In this document: piece by piece, positions 36,101 through 47,100 of the stretch
Position numbering within the stretch: the first letter of the stretch is position 1
How the letters are laid out: every line of letters begins with the position of its first letter
Source of the DNA: Cyclobacteriaceae bacterium
GTDB taxonomy: Bacteria; Bacteroidota; Bacteroidia; Cytophagales; Cyclobacteriaceae
Length of the DNA: 64,000 nucleotides
Assembly (NCBI GenBank): GCA_016787645.1
Contig: JAEUUF010000026.1
Location: 310,001 to 374,000 of the forward strand
Reading direction: 5' to 3'
The notes under the pieces: generated by a model
The model's database searches: none
Seen by the model: only the letters and a program-made list of their open reading frames with translations
What the model was told of the DNA's origin: nothing
Made by a program: the position numbers and the translations under genes

Positions 36101-36921
36101 GGATTGTCGCCATTCACAAGATCACCTCCTACCGGGTTAAGTCCGTTGCCATCAAGTACATTGTTGTCATAGGGATTGCATTGGTTCCAGTTCTTCAATT
36201 GCACCACAAAGTCCTTCCCCACATCAGCCGGTAACGTAGCGGGTATATGGATCGGAAGCGTGGTCTGCCCCGGGGTGGCCACGGGATACTTTGGGTTGTT
36301 ATTGGGTGCCGGGTTTAGATAGGGATAACCTCCGGGCAGAAGGCCATTCACAAGCACTCCGGGTATCTGATTGGCGGGTAAACCTGTTCCGTACAACCAC
36401 TGGATCCATCGTGGTTCGCTGTTTTCGCGGGTGGCCCGGGGAAAACAATTCCAGGTGCTGTTGTCGGTCAGTTGCAGGTCGGCAGCAAAGCCTGCACACA
36501 CACGCACCGTACCCGGATTGATCGAAACCACGTCGTTCGTCCAGACAATGACTTGCGTATTGATGGGCACTACGCTTCCTCGCGGGTTGCACGCATTGGA
36601 AGCATCAATGACGACATCATATCCGCAATTAACAGATGCCAGCGGGTAAGTATGCGTCATTACCACGCCGGCAGGACCAACTTGGGTAAAGGTTTCTTCT
36701 GGTGATCCATCTCCCCATTGAACATAGTAGCGGGTACCCGGTACAGAGGCGAGGTAGATGGTCTGAAGATTAACAGTGAAAGGGGCACAACCCCGGCTAC
36801 TCGTGAGAAAGGCAAAACCGGGCTCCATAATACCGCCGCATTGGGCCCTGCTGTCCAGGTTGGACAAGAGCAACAAAATTGTCCCGATTACCCTTAAGAG
36901 AATTCCGATGCGATAGACCAT
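33193..36921 (-). CDS. T9SS-secreted PKD-domain adhesin with type B sorting domain
   Basis: 1242 residues from ATG 36921 (MVYRIGILLRVIG...SRAQC, a signal peptide); a TTG at 36942 is the less likely start. An N-terminal region (about 28-300) with several Cys and a QLKNWNQCNPYD segment resembles the start of the giant adhesin. Then come many Ig/PKD-like domains, several with the diagnostic WxFGDG motif (YLWDFGDGST, SWRFGDGQA, LWDFGDGTT). The last about 90 residues are a gliding-motility-type C-terminal domain: PNAFSPS, DVFLPLM, VFDRWGELLF, GWDGYHKG, DVYVYK, ending INLIR. This domain directs export by T9SS, typically with a PorP/SprF partner, which is the next gene. Likely a surface adhesin; ligand unknown. 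Confidence 0.9.
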   Translation of the reverse strand: MVYRIGILLRVIGTILLLLSNLDSRAQCGGIMEPGFAFLTSSRGCAPFTVNLQTIYLASVPGTRYYVQWGDGSPEETFTQVGPAGVVMTHTYPLASVNCGYDVVIDASNACNPRGSVVPINTQVIVWTNDVVSINPGTVRVCAGFAADLQLTDNSTWNCFPRATRENSEPRWIQWLYGTGLPANQIPGVLVNGLLPGGYPYLNPAPNNNPKYPVATPGQTTLPIHIPATLPADVGKDFVVQLKNWNQCNPYDNNVLDGNGLNPVGGDLVNGDNPAQQTTARIVIVASPQPDYVTRLGGAVGPIQTVFCVNDPIYFDNNTPPIGGANFRYTWEFFDNPAGTGPPAGTSASTNPTFSYGTSGQKLVRLSVRDANAAGNCQSSFDAIITISPSLIAKIETTDLADQPLTPRFCQTSLAPFTNFQVRFRDISSGSVLPTTQWRWEFYDQANALVFESPAFGAFSNVPLGPFDRVFTTRGIYRARLIVRDNATSCESVDDVQVIVYEEPVPVFTTTRTCQGTATSFTESSTLVPVNGESIVLREWDFNYDGVTFNKDPAFDNQVNFVRVMGPAGTYPVALRVTTSQNSCSQTVVIPVTVDAVPLASFSPSTLAGCSLLNVTFTNTSVAGQPDTIDRYVWEEDAGSGFTVVGTQLPSDPAFTNVFNRSYVNTSQVNRSVSVRLRTVTANGCEAISPVSVITIFPGTASGFAAVNYSPFNDNCSPVAVNFSVDAATQSLNPSDYRWRVSDLSGVVADVSTGTTPAFSYSFANAGTSLKDFAIRLTTTLNTGCFGDSVKTIRVSPVPSSNFLIDTLLFDCERMRFRFLATQKGLEYHWTVAENGITLLNTTGSNDLLEYEVNRAALDISLSVGLETRNPFNCVSPLTTQGVVIPARDVINASFTASPAVQSLPSSTVFITNTTSPGPWSYLWDFGDGSTTGGGGPTVQHTYASYGTYTITLKVVNNVCTETATQTVTIQAIPPVIDFSAEPVSGCAPLTVRFTNLSRFAEANTYSWRFGDGQAMSNAVDPVYTYFEQGTYTVSLSGSNITNQVVTETKTMLIHVSAKPKAEFQVKPVVLYFPGGILYTRNDSYGAGRFLWDFGDGTTSEEVAPEHSYASVGVYDISLIAISPDQCTDTLRVMKAVRVQPGGTLLVPNAFSPSINGPSGGTGGTGTKNDVFLPLMMGVTQFEMLVFDRWGELLFQSTDPNVGWDGYHKGQLCPQDVYVYKITAMYDNGERVVRTGDINLIR

Positions 36922-36923
36922 AG

Positions 36924-36942
36924 TTGATTGAAAGACAATCAA
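36924..36942. promoter_or_regulatory. Inverted repeat TTGATTG-N5-CAATCAA at an adhesin start
   Basis: A perfect 7-bp inverted repeat with a 5-base loop, ending two bases before the minus-strand ATG at 36921. As RNA it would put a hairpin directly against the start codon; as DNA it could be an operator. No promoter box was found in the remaining 130 bp of this gap. Confidence 0.4.
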
Positions 36943-37076
36943 TTAAGGCCAGAATAGACGTGTGTAGATAGCCTCAGATCAGCTCAGGAAACCAGTGCGG
37001 TAGCCGAAACGCCAAATCGGTCGACAAGGCGTCAAATCACGGGATGACTGAAAAATTGCGGGCTTGAAAATGCGAT

Positions 37077-38111
37077 CTACTTGCCCCAGAAACCCGGGTT
37101 GCGACCGCCGGTTGGGCAAGGAATGAGGCGGTTGCGTTTCTTGACACCGCGGCTGATAGGCTTGGAGCTGAATTCGTACATCAACGAAATCTCATGCGCG
37201 CCTCCTGAAGCGGTGGCCAGCGGTGAAATGTTAAAATCATAGCTGTAGCCAATCGTCAGTTTGTCCAGGTACATTCCCAGCTGAAGAATCATGGCGTCAT
37301 GATTGATTGAGCCAACTACACTTTCTTCCCACGGCTTGCCGCGATACCACAAACCCACAAAAACGGGGTCAATATGATAATTGAGTCCCACATTGAACTG
37401 GGTGATGGGACCCTGGGATTGATAGATAAAAGAGGGTGTGAGGTAGGAAACACGCGAGGAAGTACGAAGGCCTCCCATCAGCGGAATACGGGCACCTGCG
37501 TGGATGGTAATCTTCATGGGTAGCCGGGTTACATCGTTGAGGATCGACATATTTGGTTGGTTCAAGTGATTGAACGATGCCCCAAACCAATAGATGGAAG
37601 AATATACAATAAATCCCGCGCTAAAGTCGAAGTACTGCTGATTGCCAAGGCGGTTAAGGTCAGGGTCCAGCGACTGGTTGTTGTACTCAAGTCCATCCCC
37701 CATGGTGAGTTTGCTTCGGTCAAGCCCGTTGATGCCATAGCCAAAGGCAAGACCGGGTGAGAACAGCCACTTGTCGCTTAACCGGATCTTGTAACTGTAC
37801 AACATGCTGATATTCGTTGTCCTCCACCCTGCCGAACCCATTTTGTCGGTTGTGGCGAGGATACCAAAACCGCTGTTGAGTTCATTCACCCAAATGTCAT
37901 AAGATGCCGCAAAGGTTGAGAATGCCTGGGGCAGGTTGGGCCACTGGAGGCGGTGGTTAAAAGTAAGGCGCTGCTGCGGTGTTACACCTGTAAATCCCGG
38001 GTTCAGGTACAACGGCGACTGGTAGTATTGGGAGAATTGAGGATCCTGTGCGAAGGCCAGGCTGGCCATCAGCATTATCCACCCCGTTACTATTTTCCCC
38101 TTTAGCGTCAT
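37077..38111 (-). CDS. PorP/SprF-family outer-membrane protein, partner of the giant adhesin
   Basis: 344 residues. The signal peptide (MTLKGKIVTGWIMLMASLAFAQ) is followed by DPQFSQYYQSPLYLNPGFTG, the family signature, a beta-barrel body, and a basic tail NRLIPCPTGGRNP like that of the second copy at 32180. The start is 10 bases after the stop of the giant adhesin gene, so they are co-transcribed. By analogy with the sprB-sprF pair, this protein is probably required to export or hold the adhesin on the cell surface. No terminator with a T-run was found in the 155-bp gap that follows. Confidence 0.92.
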   Translation of the reverse strand: MTLKGKIVTGWIMLMASLAFAQDPQFSQYYQSPLYLNPGFTGVTPQQRLTFNHRLQWPNLPQAFSTFAASYDIWVNELNSGFGILATTDKMGSAGWRTTNISMLYSYKIRLSDKWLFSPGLAFGYGINGLDRSKLTMGDGLEYNNQSLDPDLNRLGNQQYFDFSAGFIVYSSIYWFGASFNHLNQPNMSILNDVTRLPMKITIHAGARIPLMGGLRTSSRVSYLTPSFIYQSQGPITQFNVGLNYHIDPVFVGLWYRGKPWEESVVGSINHDAMILQLGMYLDKLTIGYSYDFNISPLATASGGAHEISLMYEFSSKPISRGVKKRNRLIPCPTGGRNPGFWGK

Positions 38112-38121
38112 TCTTCCAAAA

Positions 38122-41100
38122 TTATCGGATCATCGTGACATCACCAATTTGTGTGGACCGTTGACCGTCGGACAATCGAACCGTCAATTTATAGACGTAA
38201 ACTCCGGCCGGCATCAGTTTTCCATCAACGCTATATCCGTCCCAACCAATCTGGTTGCTATTGCTTTCAAAGATCAGGTTACCCCACCGGTCGTAGATCT
38301 GGAGGTTGAATTCATCTGCACCCTTCACGATTGGGAGGAAAACGTCATTGAACGAACCGTTACCCGACTGTCCTCCCGTCGGACCACTGGTTCCCGGGGT
38401 AAAGGCGTTGGGGACCTTGGTGATTCCACCCTGCCTGGCCTGAACCGTGTGTTTAAGCGTATCCGTGCATACTACACCGTCGCCATGGTCAAAGTTTGCA
38501 TAGAGCGTCAGCTCATAGATTCCTTCAACCTTATAGAAGTGTGAAGGCTCTTCGTAGGTGCCCTTTGTCCTACCATTATGTGTGCCGCTAGGAACCGCGA
38601 TTGTGTTGCTAGGTGCCGGGGGAGCCGTGAGCACATCACCATCACCAAAGTCCCAGGTGAATTGGAGATCCTGAGGGCTGGTGCTGAAATTGAAGATATC
38701 CAATTGGGTATCCGGAACAAAAATCACATCTGGCCTTGCGTCGAAGGAGGCAAATGGCTTTCCAAAAACGTGGAAGATATCAGGATGGGTAAAGGTTGCC
38801 TGCTGACCTGTCATGGAACTCTTGGTCAACACGCTGATCCGGTACTCGCCTGCCACAGGGATTTCAAATACCGGGAATACTCCGCTCGAAGTTGCGACCA
38901 CCCGGTTATTCTCATCGACCACGGTCCACTCTATGATATCCCCGGTAATTTCGGTCTTCAACGGATCCGTGCTTACGCTGATCTTGGCCGGGAAGCAGTC
39001 CTTCTTCGGGTCGGCATCAAACTTCGCGATCAGCGGCGGCAATACAATACTGATCGACTTGGTAAAGGTCGTCTTACATTCGGCCCGCTGTTTATTCGTT
39101 ACCGTAAGGGTAATGTCCTTAGGTCCCGGGCTCACGTAACGAATCGGAGCTGGCGTAGTTCCAGAGAAATTCGGCGGGTCAGAATCAGGTCCAAATACCC
39201 AGTCGTAGTCGAAAGCTGTAGCATCGATAACACTCGAGGTATTGGTGAATGGCACAATAGACTCGCCGTTAATGAAGGGTGGTACTGTGCCTTCCGAGAA
39301 CGAGGCCACCGAGTAGCGATACACATTAATCGGCATAATCACGGCCGGCACCACACATCCACTGGCATTGCTCGCCCGGAAAATAACCTCATAAACGATA
39401 GGGTTCGCCGTAGTGGTATTTGTGAACGTGTAGGTCATGTTGAAGGTAGTGCCCATCACTGTCTCCGGCACTTGTCCCTGCACCCGGTAGGACCACTGAA
39501 TGGTGGATGCCTGCGTTCCTACACTCGAATTCGTAAACGTAATTGACTCACCACTACAAATGTCAGTCCGGTTAGGCAACACGTTCAGGATCGGATTCGG
39601 GAATATCGTCACCTGCTTCGTCGTCGACTTGAAGCAGCCGGGATAAGGTGCCGGCAATTCGGTCTGCAGCGTCACCGGGTAGTTCAGCGTGGTGGAAGGA
39701 CTCAGGTTGGTGTAGGTATGCTTGATGACCATGTTGGGCACCGTAGTAGTCGCCGTGTAAACAGAGTCAGGTGAGTCACCAAAACGCCAGGTGTAAATCG
39801 TGCCTGCCACCTGGTTGTATTGGAACGTAGCCCGGTTAGGACTGCATGAAGACACAGGGCTGGTGATTGTGAAATTCGGATCGGTATCACCCACGTTGAC
39901 CACGAAGGGAACGTTAAATGGCGTTGTACAACCGAGGCCATCAGTAACCGAAGTTAGCGTGTAAGTCGTTGTCACCGTGGGCGCGTGCTGGAGGACAGCC
40001 ACTGGAGGCTGGTTGGTTTTGTTGATTGGAGCACCTCCATCGTTATAGGTGAAGTTGAAGGGCGCACGTCCTCCAATATTCAGCACAAGGAATTCCAGGC
40101 TTCCCTTGCATATAAAGTCAGGTGAAGGTGTATTCAACCATGAAGCCGAAATCTGAGGCGAAACAGTCACAATAATGATCTTGCTTTCTCCAACGCAACC
40201 GGTGCCGGGGCCAGGGCCTGTCGGTGTAATCGTATAGGTCAGTGTAGCCTGGAATCCAAGGGTGTTGGTCATCGGCTGGTTGATCACGTTTCCGCTGCCC
40301 GTGGCCGGCACGCCGAGCCCGCTGGGATCATCCACTGTCCAGGCGAATGTTGCAGCCGCCACGTTGCTGGTAAGCGGAACATTCAAGGTGGCTCCATGGC
40401 AAACGGTGACTGTTGTCGGCACGCCAAGTACCTTCGCTTTCGGGTTGACTTGCACAGCAACCGGAACGGTGGTTCCAGCGCATCCCGCGGCCTGAGGTGT
40501 AACATTGTAGGTTACGGTCTCAACAATGTTACCCGAATTGAACAGGATCTGGAAGATGCGATCGCCAGCCCCGGCGCTTGCGCCAGTAATCGTCGGATTC
40601 GCGGTTACTGTCCAGGTAGAAACCGTCGCTGCCACATCGGTAGTAAGCGTAATGTCGATCACGTCACCACTGCATATCTGGGGCTGAGGTGATGGCGTGA
40701 CAGTAGGTCTTGGATTGACTGTCACGGTAATGAATACATCATCACCAATACAGCCCGCGCCACCGTTGATGCGAGGACGCATGGTATAAGTTACCGTTTG
40801 CGCTGTGGTCAGCGGGTTGCTAAGCACATCATTCAGCGTACTTCCGTTTGCGAAGACGGTTCCGTTGGCAGACATACCGGTTACTCCGCCTGTCGGAACA
40901 GCGGTAACGAGCAAGAATTCAATGGTACCCGCCGACGGCGTAGTGGGTGATGTCAGCGAAATGTTGGTAGCCACCCCTTCGCAGAGTGTCTTGACTGTCG
41001 CTGCCACCAACTTGGGCTTCGGTTCAACCGTTACTACAACAACTGCCGGTGTACCCGAGCATCCCGCTCCCGATGAAGCGCCTGCCGCCACTGGCGTGAT

Positions 41101-44100
41101 GGTATAGGTTACTGTTGCAGGTGCATTCGACGAATTAACCAGGTTATCAGTGATCTTGTAGTTTTCGGCCAGTCCGCTGAGGGCAGGGACAAATCCTGTG
41201 ATCTGCGTACCCACTGAGGATACCGCAGTGTAGTTAAATGTGATCACTCCGGCAGTCGGGTTGGTCGGAGAAATCAACTCGATATCGGTAAGATCGGTAC
41301 CGTTGCCACTTCCACTGCACACCGTCGCTTTAAGGCTGATAGGTGCTGCCGTGATGGTAGGTTCCACGGTCAACGTGATATCCTCCTGCGGGCCTTTGCA
41401 AGCCGCAGCGGAAACTGGCTCCACGCGATAGATTACGGTCAGCGGGTTATTGGTAGGATTACTAAAGCGATCGTTGCTGACATAGTTGGCGGCTACACCG
41501 TTGGCAGGAACTACATTGGCACCGTTGGGAACCAATCCAGGGGCCGGAGTCACGCTGATGAGATTATAGGCCGTTGCCGGAGTGCTTGCGGCCGTAGTTG
41601 TGAACAGTACACCCGAAACCGCGTTTGTACATGCGATCTTGTTCAGGTTGTTGGCCAGGTCGGGTGAAGGATTGATCGTAAGTGTCACGGTTCCTTCAGG
41701 GCCCATGCAGCCCGCAGCAGTTACTGGAGATATCTTGTAAATGGCGGTCAATACTCCGTTGGTGGTGTTGATGTACACATCATTGAAGATTGCATTGGCT
41801 GCCTTGCCATTTCCTATTCCGGTATTCGCTCCCCCTGCGGTCAGCCCGGGGAACAAGATGGAGTTGATGTTGTAGGTAGTTGCGGCTACCGAACCGGCAG
41901 CTACACCCAGCGTCACACTTGAAATGACGCCACTGCAGACCGGGGTAGGGTTAAGCAACGGATCCAGGGTCGGTTCTGGGTTAATCACTACATCGTAGTC
42001 CAGGTTGGCACTCTTACATCCAGAGGAACTCGTCCCCTGGATGGTGTAACGGACGGTAACCGGCACCGTGGAAGTGTTGGTATAACGATCATTCTTGACC
42101 AGGTCAATGCTGCCAGTCGCACCTACCAGTGCATTACCTCCAGCCGCGGTGAATCCTGCCGGCAAGGCGACGCCAAAGGGTCCGCCATTGCTGTATTGAA
42201 TCAGCATCAACTGATAAGATGAAGCTGAGGCCGAAGTACCGTTTGTACCCAGTACAACGTTGACAATATTGCTGACAGCGGTATTGCTACTGCAGACGGC
42301 CGGGAATCCAGGGTTAAGCAGGACGGGCTCAGGATTGATGGTGAACTCCACCAACTTCGCGTCGCCGAGGCAACCATTGGTTCCCACAGGTACAACACTA
42401 TAAACAACCTTCTGCGGTGTAGCAGTGGTATTCACATAGCTGTCTCCCTGAATGACGTTATCAGCCGATCCACCACCTCCGATAAGTCCGAGCGGGCGAC
42501 CGCCAGTGATACCCGCATCCTTGCTGACCACCGTTACATTATAACTGGCTGCAGCAATCGAAATACCGTTCGTAGCCAGCAGTTTACCGTAGACTTCTCC
42601 GCTACACTTGGTTTCGTTAAGCGTATTGGCTACCACCGGTTCAGGACGAACCGTAATGGCAATCTGGAACGGGTCGCCCACAGCACCATTTGTGCCTGTG
42701 GGAGTCACTGTATAAGTGATGACCTCATCTGCATTGGTCACGTTGTTGAGCAGGTCGATGATGAATGCCCCGGATTGAAGCGTCGTGCTCTCGCCGGTAA
42801 CGTTAGGGTTAGCTGTTGCAAACCAGCCAAACGTGGCAGTCTGACCATTACCCAGTGTGTTCAAATTGTTCTGTAAGTCATAATTCGCAGCAATATCGCT
42901 GCACACCGTGACCGCGTCGTTAGCGCCCACTGGTTCAGAGCGAACCGTTACTGTAATAGTGAAAGGATCGCCAAGGACTCCGTTTGTCCCGGTAGGAATA
43001 ACAGTATACACCACTACCTGGTCGACACCCGTCACGTTGTGAAGGACATCGGTAATTGTGCCTGTAGGTGTACCAGCCAGGCTCTCTCCGGTGACTGACG
43101 GATTATCAGCTGCCTGCCATACGAAAGTAGCTGGCACGGCATTTCCACCGCTGTTCACATTATTCTGCAGACTGTAGCTGAGGGCCACATCACTGTTGAC
43201 CGTGACGATATCATTAAAACCAACAGGCTCAGGCAGCACGGTAACCGTGATGATAAACGGATTCCCTACACATCCATTGGTGCCTGTAGGAATCACTGTA
43301 TAGGTGACTGTCTGATTGGCATTAGTGACGTTATTGAGAACATCCGTGATCACTGCACCAGCCTGTGGAGTAGTGCTCTCACCTCCTACGTTGCTATTGA
43401 TGGAGGCTACCCAACTGAAGTTGGCCGGGAGATTATTGCCAATGGTATTGACATTATTCTGCAGATTGTAATTGAGAATAATATCGCTGTTGATGGAAAC
43501 CGCTTCGTTGGCCCCAACTGGTTCCGGTTGCACCGTCACACTCACTGTGAACGGATTGCCTGCGCAACCATTCGTACCGGTAGGAGTTACCGTGTAGACG
43601 ACCACCTGGTTCGCGTTCGTTACATTGTTGAGGACATCCGTGATGATCGGTCCAGCCTGTGCAACAGTGCTTTCACCCGTGATATTGGCATTCGGAGCCG
43701 CCACCCAGGTAAAGTTGGAAGAGAAGCCGTTACCCAACGTATTGACGTTGTTCTGCAAATTATAGGTTACGGCCGCATCGCTGCAGATGGTTTTCACATC
43801 ATTTGCGCCAACAGGTTCTGCGCCGATGGTGATAGTAATAATCTTGGAATCGCCCAAACAGCCGGTTGCCGAAACAGGAACTACGGTATATTGAACCGTC
43901 AGGGGAACCAGCGTCGGGTTGGTAAAGACATCAGCCGCCAGATAGATAGGCGCAACGCCAACAGCAGGTACCGCTGCGTTGCTTCCAGCTGCAATCAAGC
44001 CAGGAGCAATTGTAATAGATGTAATGTTGTAATTGGCAGCCGCGGCCGATGTGCCGGTAGTCGCCAATGTAAGCCCAGTAGCCACATCGCTGCAACGCGC

Positions 44101-47100
44101 AGCATCCAGGCCGCTCGCTACAACAGGCTCAGGCTGAATGGTCATGGTAATGACCTTTGAATCTCCCAAACATCCAGCGCCACTGACCGGGACCACCGTG
44201 TAGGTTACCGTCAACGAGGCTGCGGTGACGTTAGTAAAGAAATCAGCAGACAAATAGTTATTGGCTACACCGGCCGCGGGAACTATTGCATTAGTCCCTC
44301 CTGCCAGCAAGCCGGCGGCAATCGTACGACTGGTAATGTTGTAGGTTCCAGCGGCAACGGAAGTGCCGTTGGTATTCAGGGTAAGTCCGATAGCAAGATC
44401 ACTGCAGACTGTGGCATCCAGTCCATTGGCGACCACAGGCTCTGGGTCAATAGTCATTGTCACCACGACGGCATCGCCCACACAACCCGCTGCACTCACT
44501 GGCACGACAGTATAAGTAACTGTCAACGGCAGCGGACCACTGTTGGTATACTTATCATTTAACAAATAGTTGGAGGTCACTCCTATCGCCGGCACTACGG
44601 CATTTGTTCCGGCAGGAACCAGTCCAGCACTAATCGTCCTGGCCGTGATATTGTAGTTTGCAGCGGCCACAGAGGTTCCATTCGTAGCCAGTGTCAGACT
44701 GATCGAAGCATCGCTGCACTTGGTTGCACTCAATCCGGGAGAAACAACCGGCTCTGGATTGATGGTCATGGTGACCACTTTCGGATCACCCAAACATCCT
44801 GCTGCAGTTACCGGGACAACGGTATACGTCACCGTCAGTGACGTATTGGTGGGGTTAGTGAACGCATCAGCTGCCAGGTAGTTATTGGCCACCGCAACAG
44901 CTGGAACTGCCACATTCGTTCCTGCAGGAACCAATCCGGCCGCAATAGAGCGTGCGGTAATGTTGTAATTGGCCGCTGCTGCAGAGGTGCCTGTGGTATT
45001 GAGTGTCAGGCCGACCACCGCATCGCTGCACACCGTAGCATCCAGGGTTGAAAGGACAACCGGCTCGGGATTGATGGTTACGGTAATAACCTTGGGGTCA
45101 CCCGGACAGCCAGCTGCACTGACAGGAACCACGGTGTAGGTCACATTGAGTGGTGTTGTACCATTATTGGTATACACGTCAGCCGCCAGGTAATTAGCCG
45201 CTACACCATTAGCGGTAATAGGGGCATTTGAAGCACCTACAGTAAGCCCAGCCGCCACCGTACGAGCTGTAATATTATAGTTGGCTGCCGCCACTGATGT
45301 CCCTTCGGTGGCCAGCATCAATCCAATCGCCACATCGCTGCACTGTGTGAGATTCAGCGTACTCGATACTACAGGTTCGGGATTAATGGTGATAGTAATC
45401 ACCTGAGGATTCCCAACGCAACCCGCCGCGCTTACTCCCACTACCGTGTAGGTCACGCCCAGCGGTACTGCTCCGTTATTGACGAACTTGTCACTAGCCA
45501 GGAAGTTGGCAGCCACATTGTTCGAAGGCACTGCGGCATTTGTACCCGCTGCAGTGAGTCCTGCGTCGATCGTACGGGCCGTCACATTGTAGCTGGCGGC
45601 AATGACCGATGTACCGTTGGTATTGAGGGTCAATCCGGTAGCAATGTCGCTGCATACGGTGGTATTCAGCAACGGAGAAATAACCGGTTCAGGATTGATG
45701 GTCAGTGTGATAACCCGCGCATTCCCCACGCAACCGGCCGCACTAACCGGCACAACCGTATAGGTCACTTGTAACGATCCATTGGTCGTATTCGTGAAGA
45801 CATCAGCGCCAAGATAATTAGCCGCTACACCAAAGGCCGGAACTACCGCATTACCTGCACCCGCCACCAGGGCACCTGCCACTGTTGAAGCCGTGATATT
45901 GTATGATGCAGCCGCAACCGAAGAACCATTGGTATTAAGGGCAAGGCCAGTAACAACATCACTACAAAGGGTCGCATCGAGGCTTCCGGAAACAACAGGT
46001 TCGGGATTGATCGTGATCGTAACCGTTGCAGGATCACCAAGACAGCCTGCTGCGCTTACGGGGACGATGGTATAAACAACCGTGAGCGGTAAAGCTCCTG
46101 TATTGGTGAAAATGTCGCCGGAAAGGTAGTTCACCCCAACACCGGTTGCGGGGATCACCGCATTGCCACCCGCCGCTGAAAGCCCGGCAGCGATGGTTAC
46201 ACCCGTAATGTTGTAATTGGCGGCAGCCACTGAAGTTCCGTTGGTGTTCAGAACCAATCCAGTAGGTATGTCACTGCATACCGTACCATTTAGTGTAGCG
46301 GAAAGAACAGGCTCCGGGTTGATGGTGATCGTGATCACCTGGATGTCTCCTTTGCAACCTGCAGCGCTCCGGGCTCTGACGGAATAAGTAACGGTCAAGG
46401 GATTCGCTCCTTTGTTGGTGAACTTGTCCGACGCGAGGTAGTTACTTCCTACACCATTTGCCGGAACAGCAACGTTACCGCCTGCCGCCACAAGCCCTGC
46501 ATCAATGGTCCTTGAAACAATCTCATAATCGAGGGCGGCTACGGAGGTACCATTAGTAGCCAGGTTCAGCCCGATAACTGCATCACTGCATACCGTGGTG
46601 TTCAAAGTTGCTGCAACTACTGGCTCGGGATTGATCGTCATTGTAATCACGCGGGGATTGCCCACGCAACCCGAAACGCCTACGCCAACTACCGTATAAG
46701 TCACTGTCAATGGCAACGCACCTGTATTGGTGTAAGTATCATTGGCCAGGTAGGCTGCTGGTGCACCATTGAAAGGAACCACTGCATTCGCGCCTCCAGC
46801 TACCAAGCCAGCGGCAATCGTGCGAGCCGTAATATTGTAGTTAGCCGCAGGGGCTGACGCTGCATCAGTGGCGAGGGTAAGCCCAATGACATCATCGCTG
46901 CATACCGTCGCATTGAGGTTATTGGCAACGATCGGGCCAGCATCAATAGTCACCGTAATGGTTTTGGCATCTCCAAGACATCCTGCAGCACTAACCGGGA
47001 CAACTACATACTGAACAGTCAGCGAGAGGCTTGTACTATTGGCAAAGGTGTGGTTGGCCAGGTAGTTGGCAGCAACTCCGGCTGCAGGCACCACGACGTT

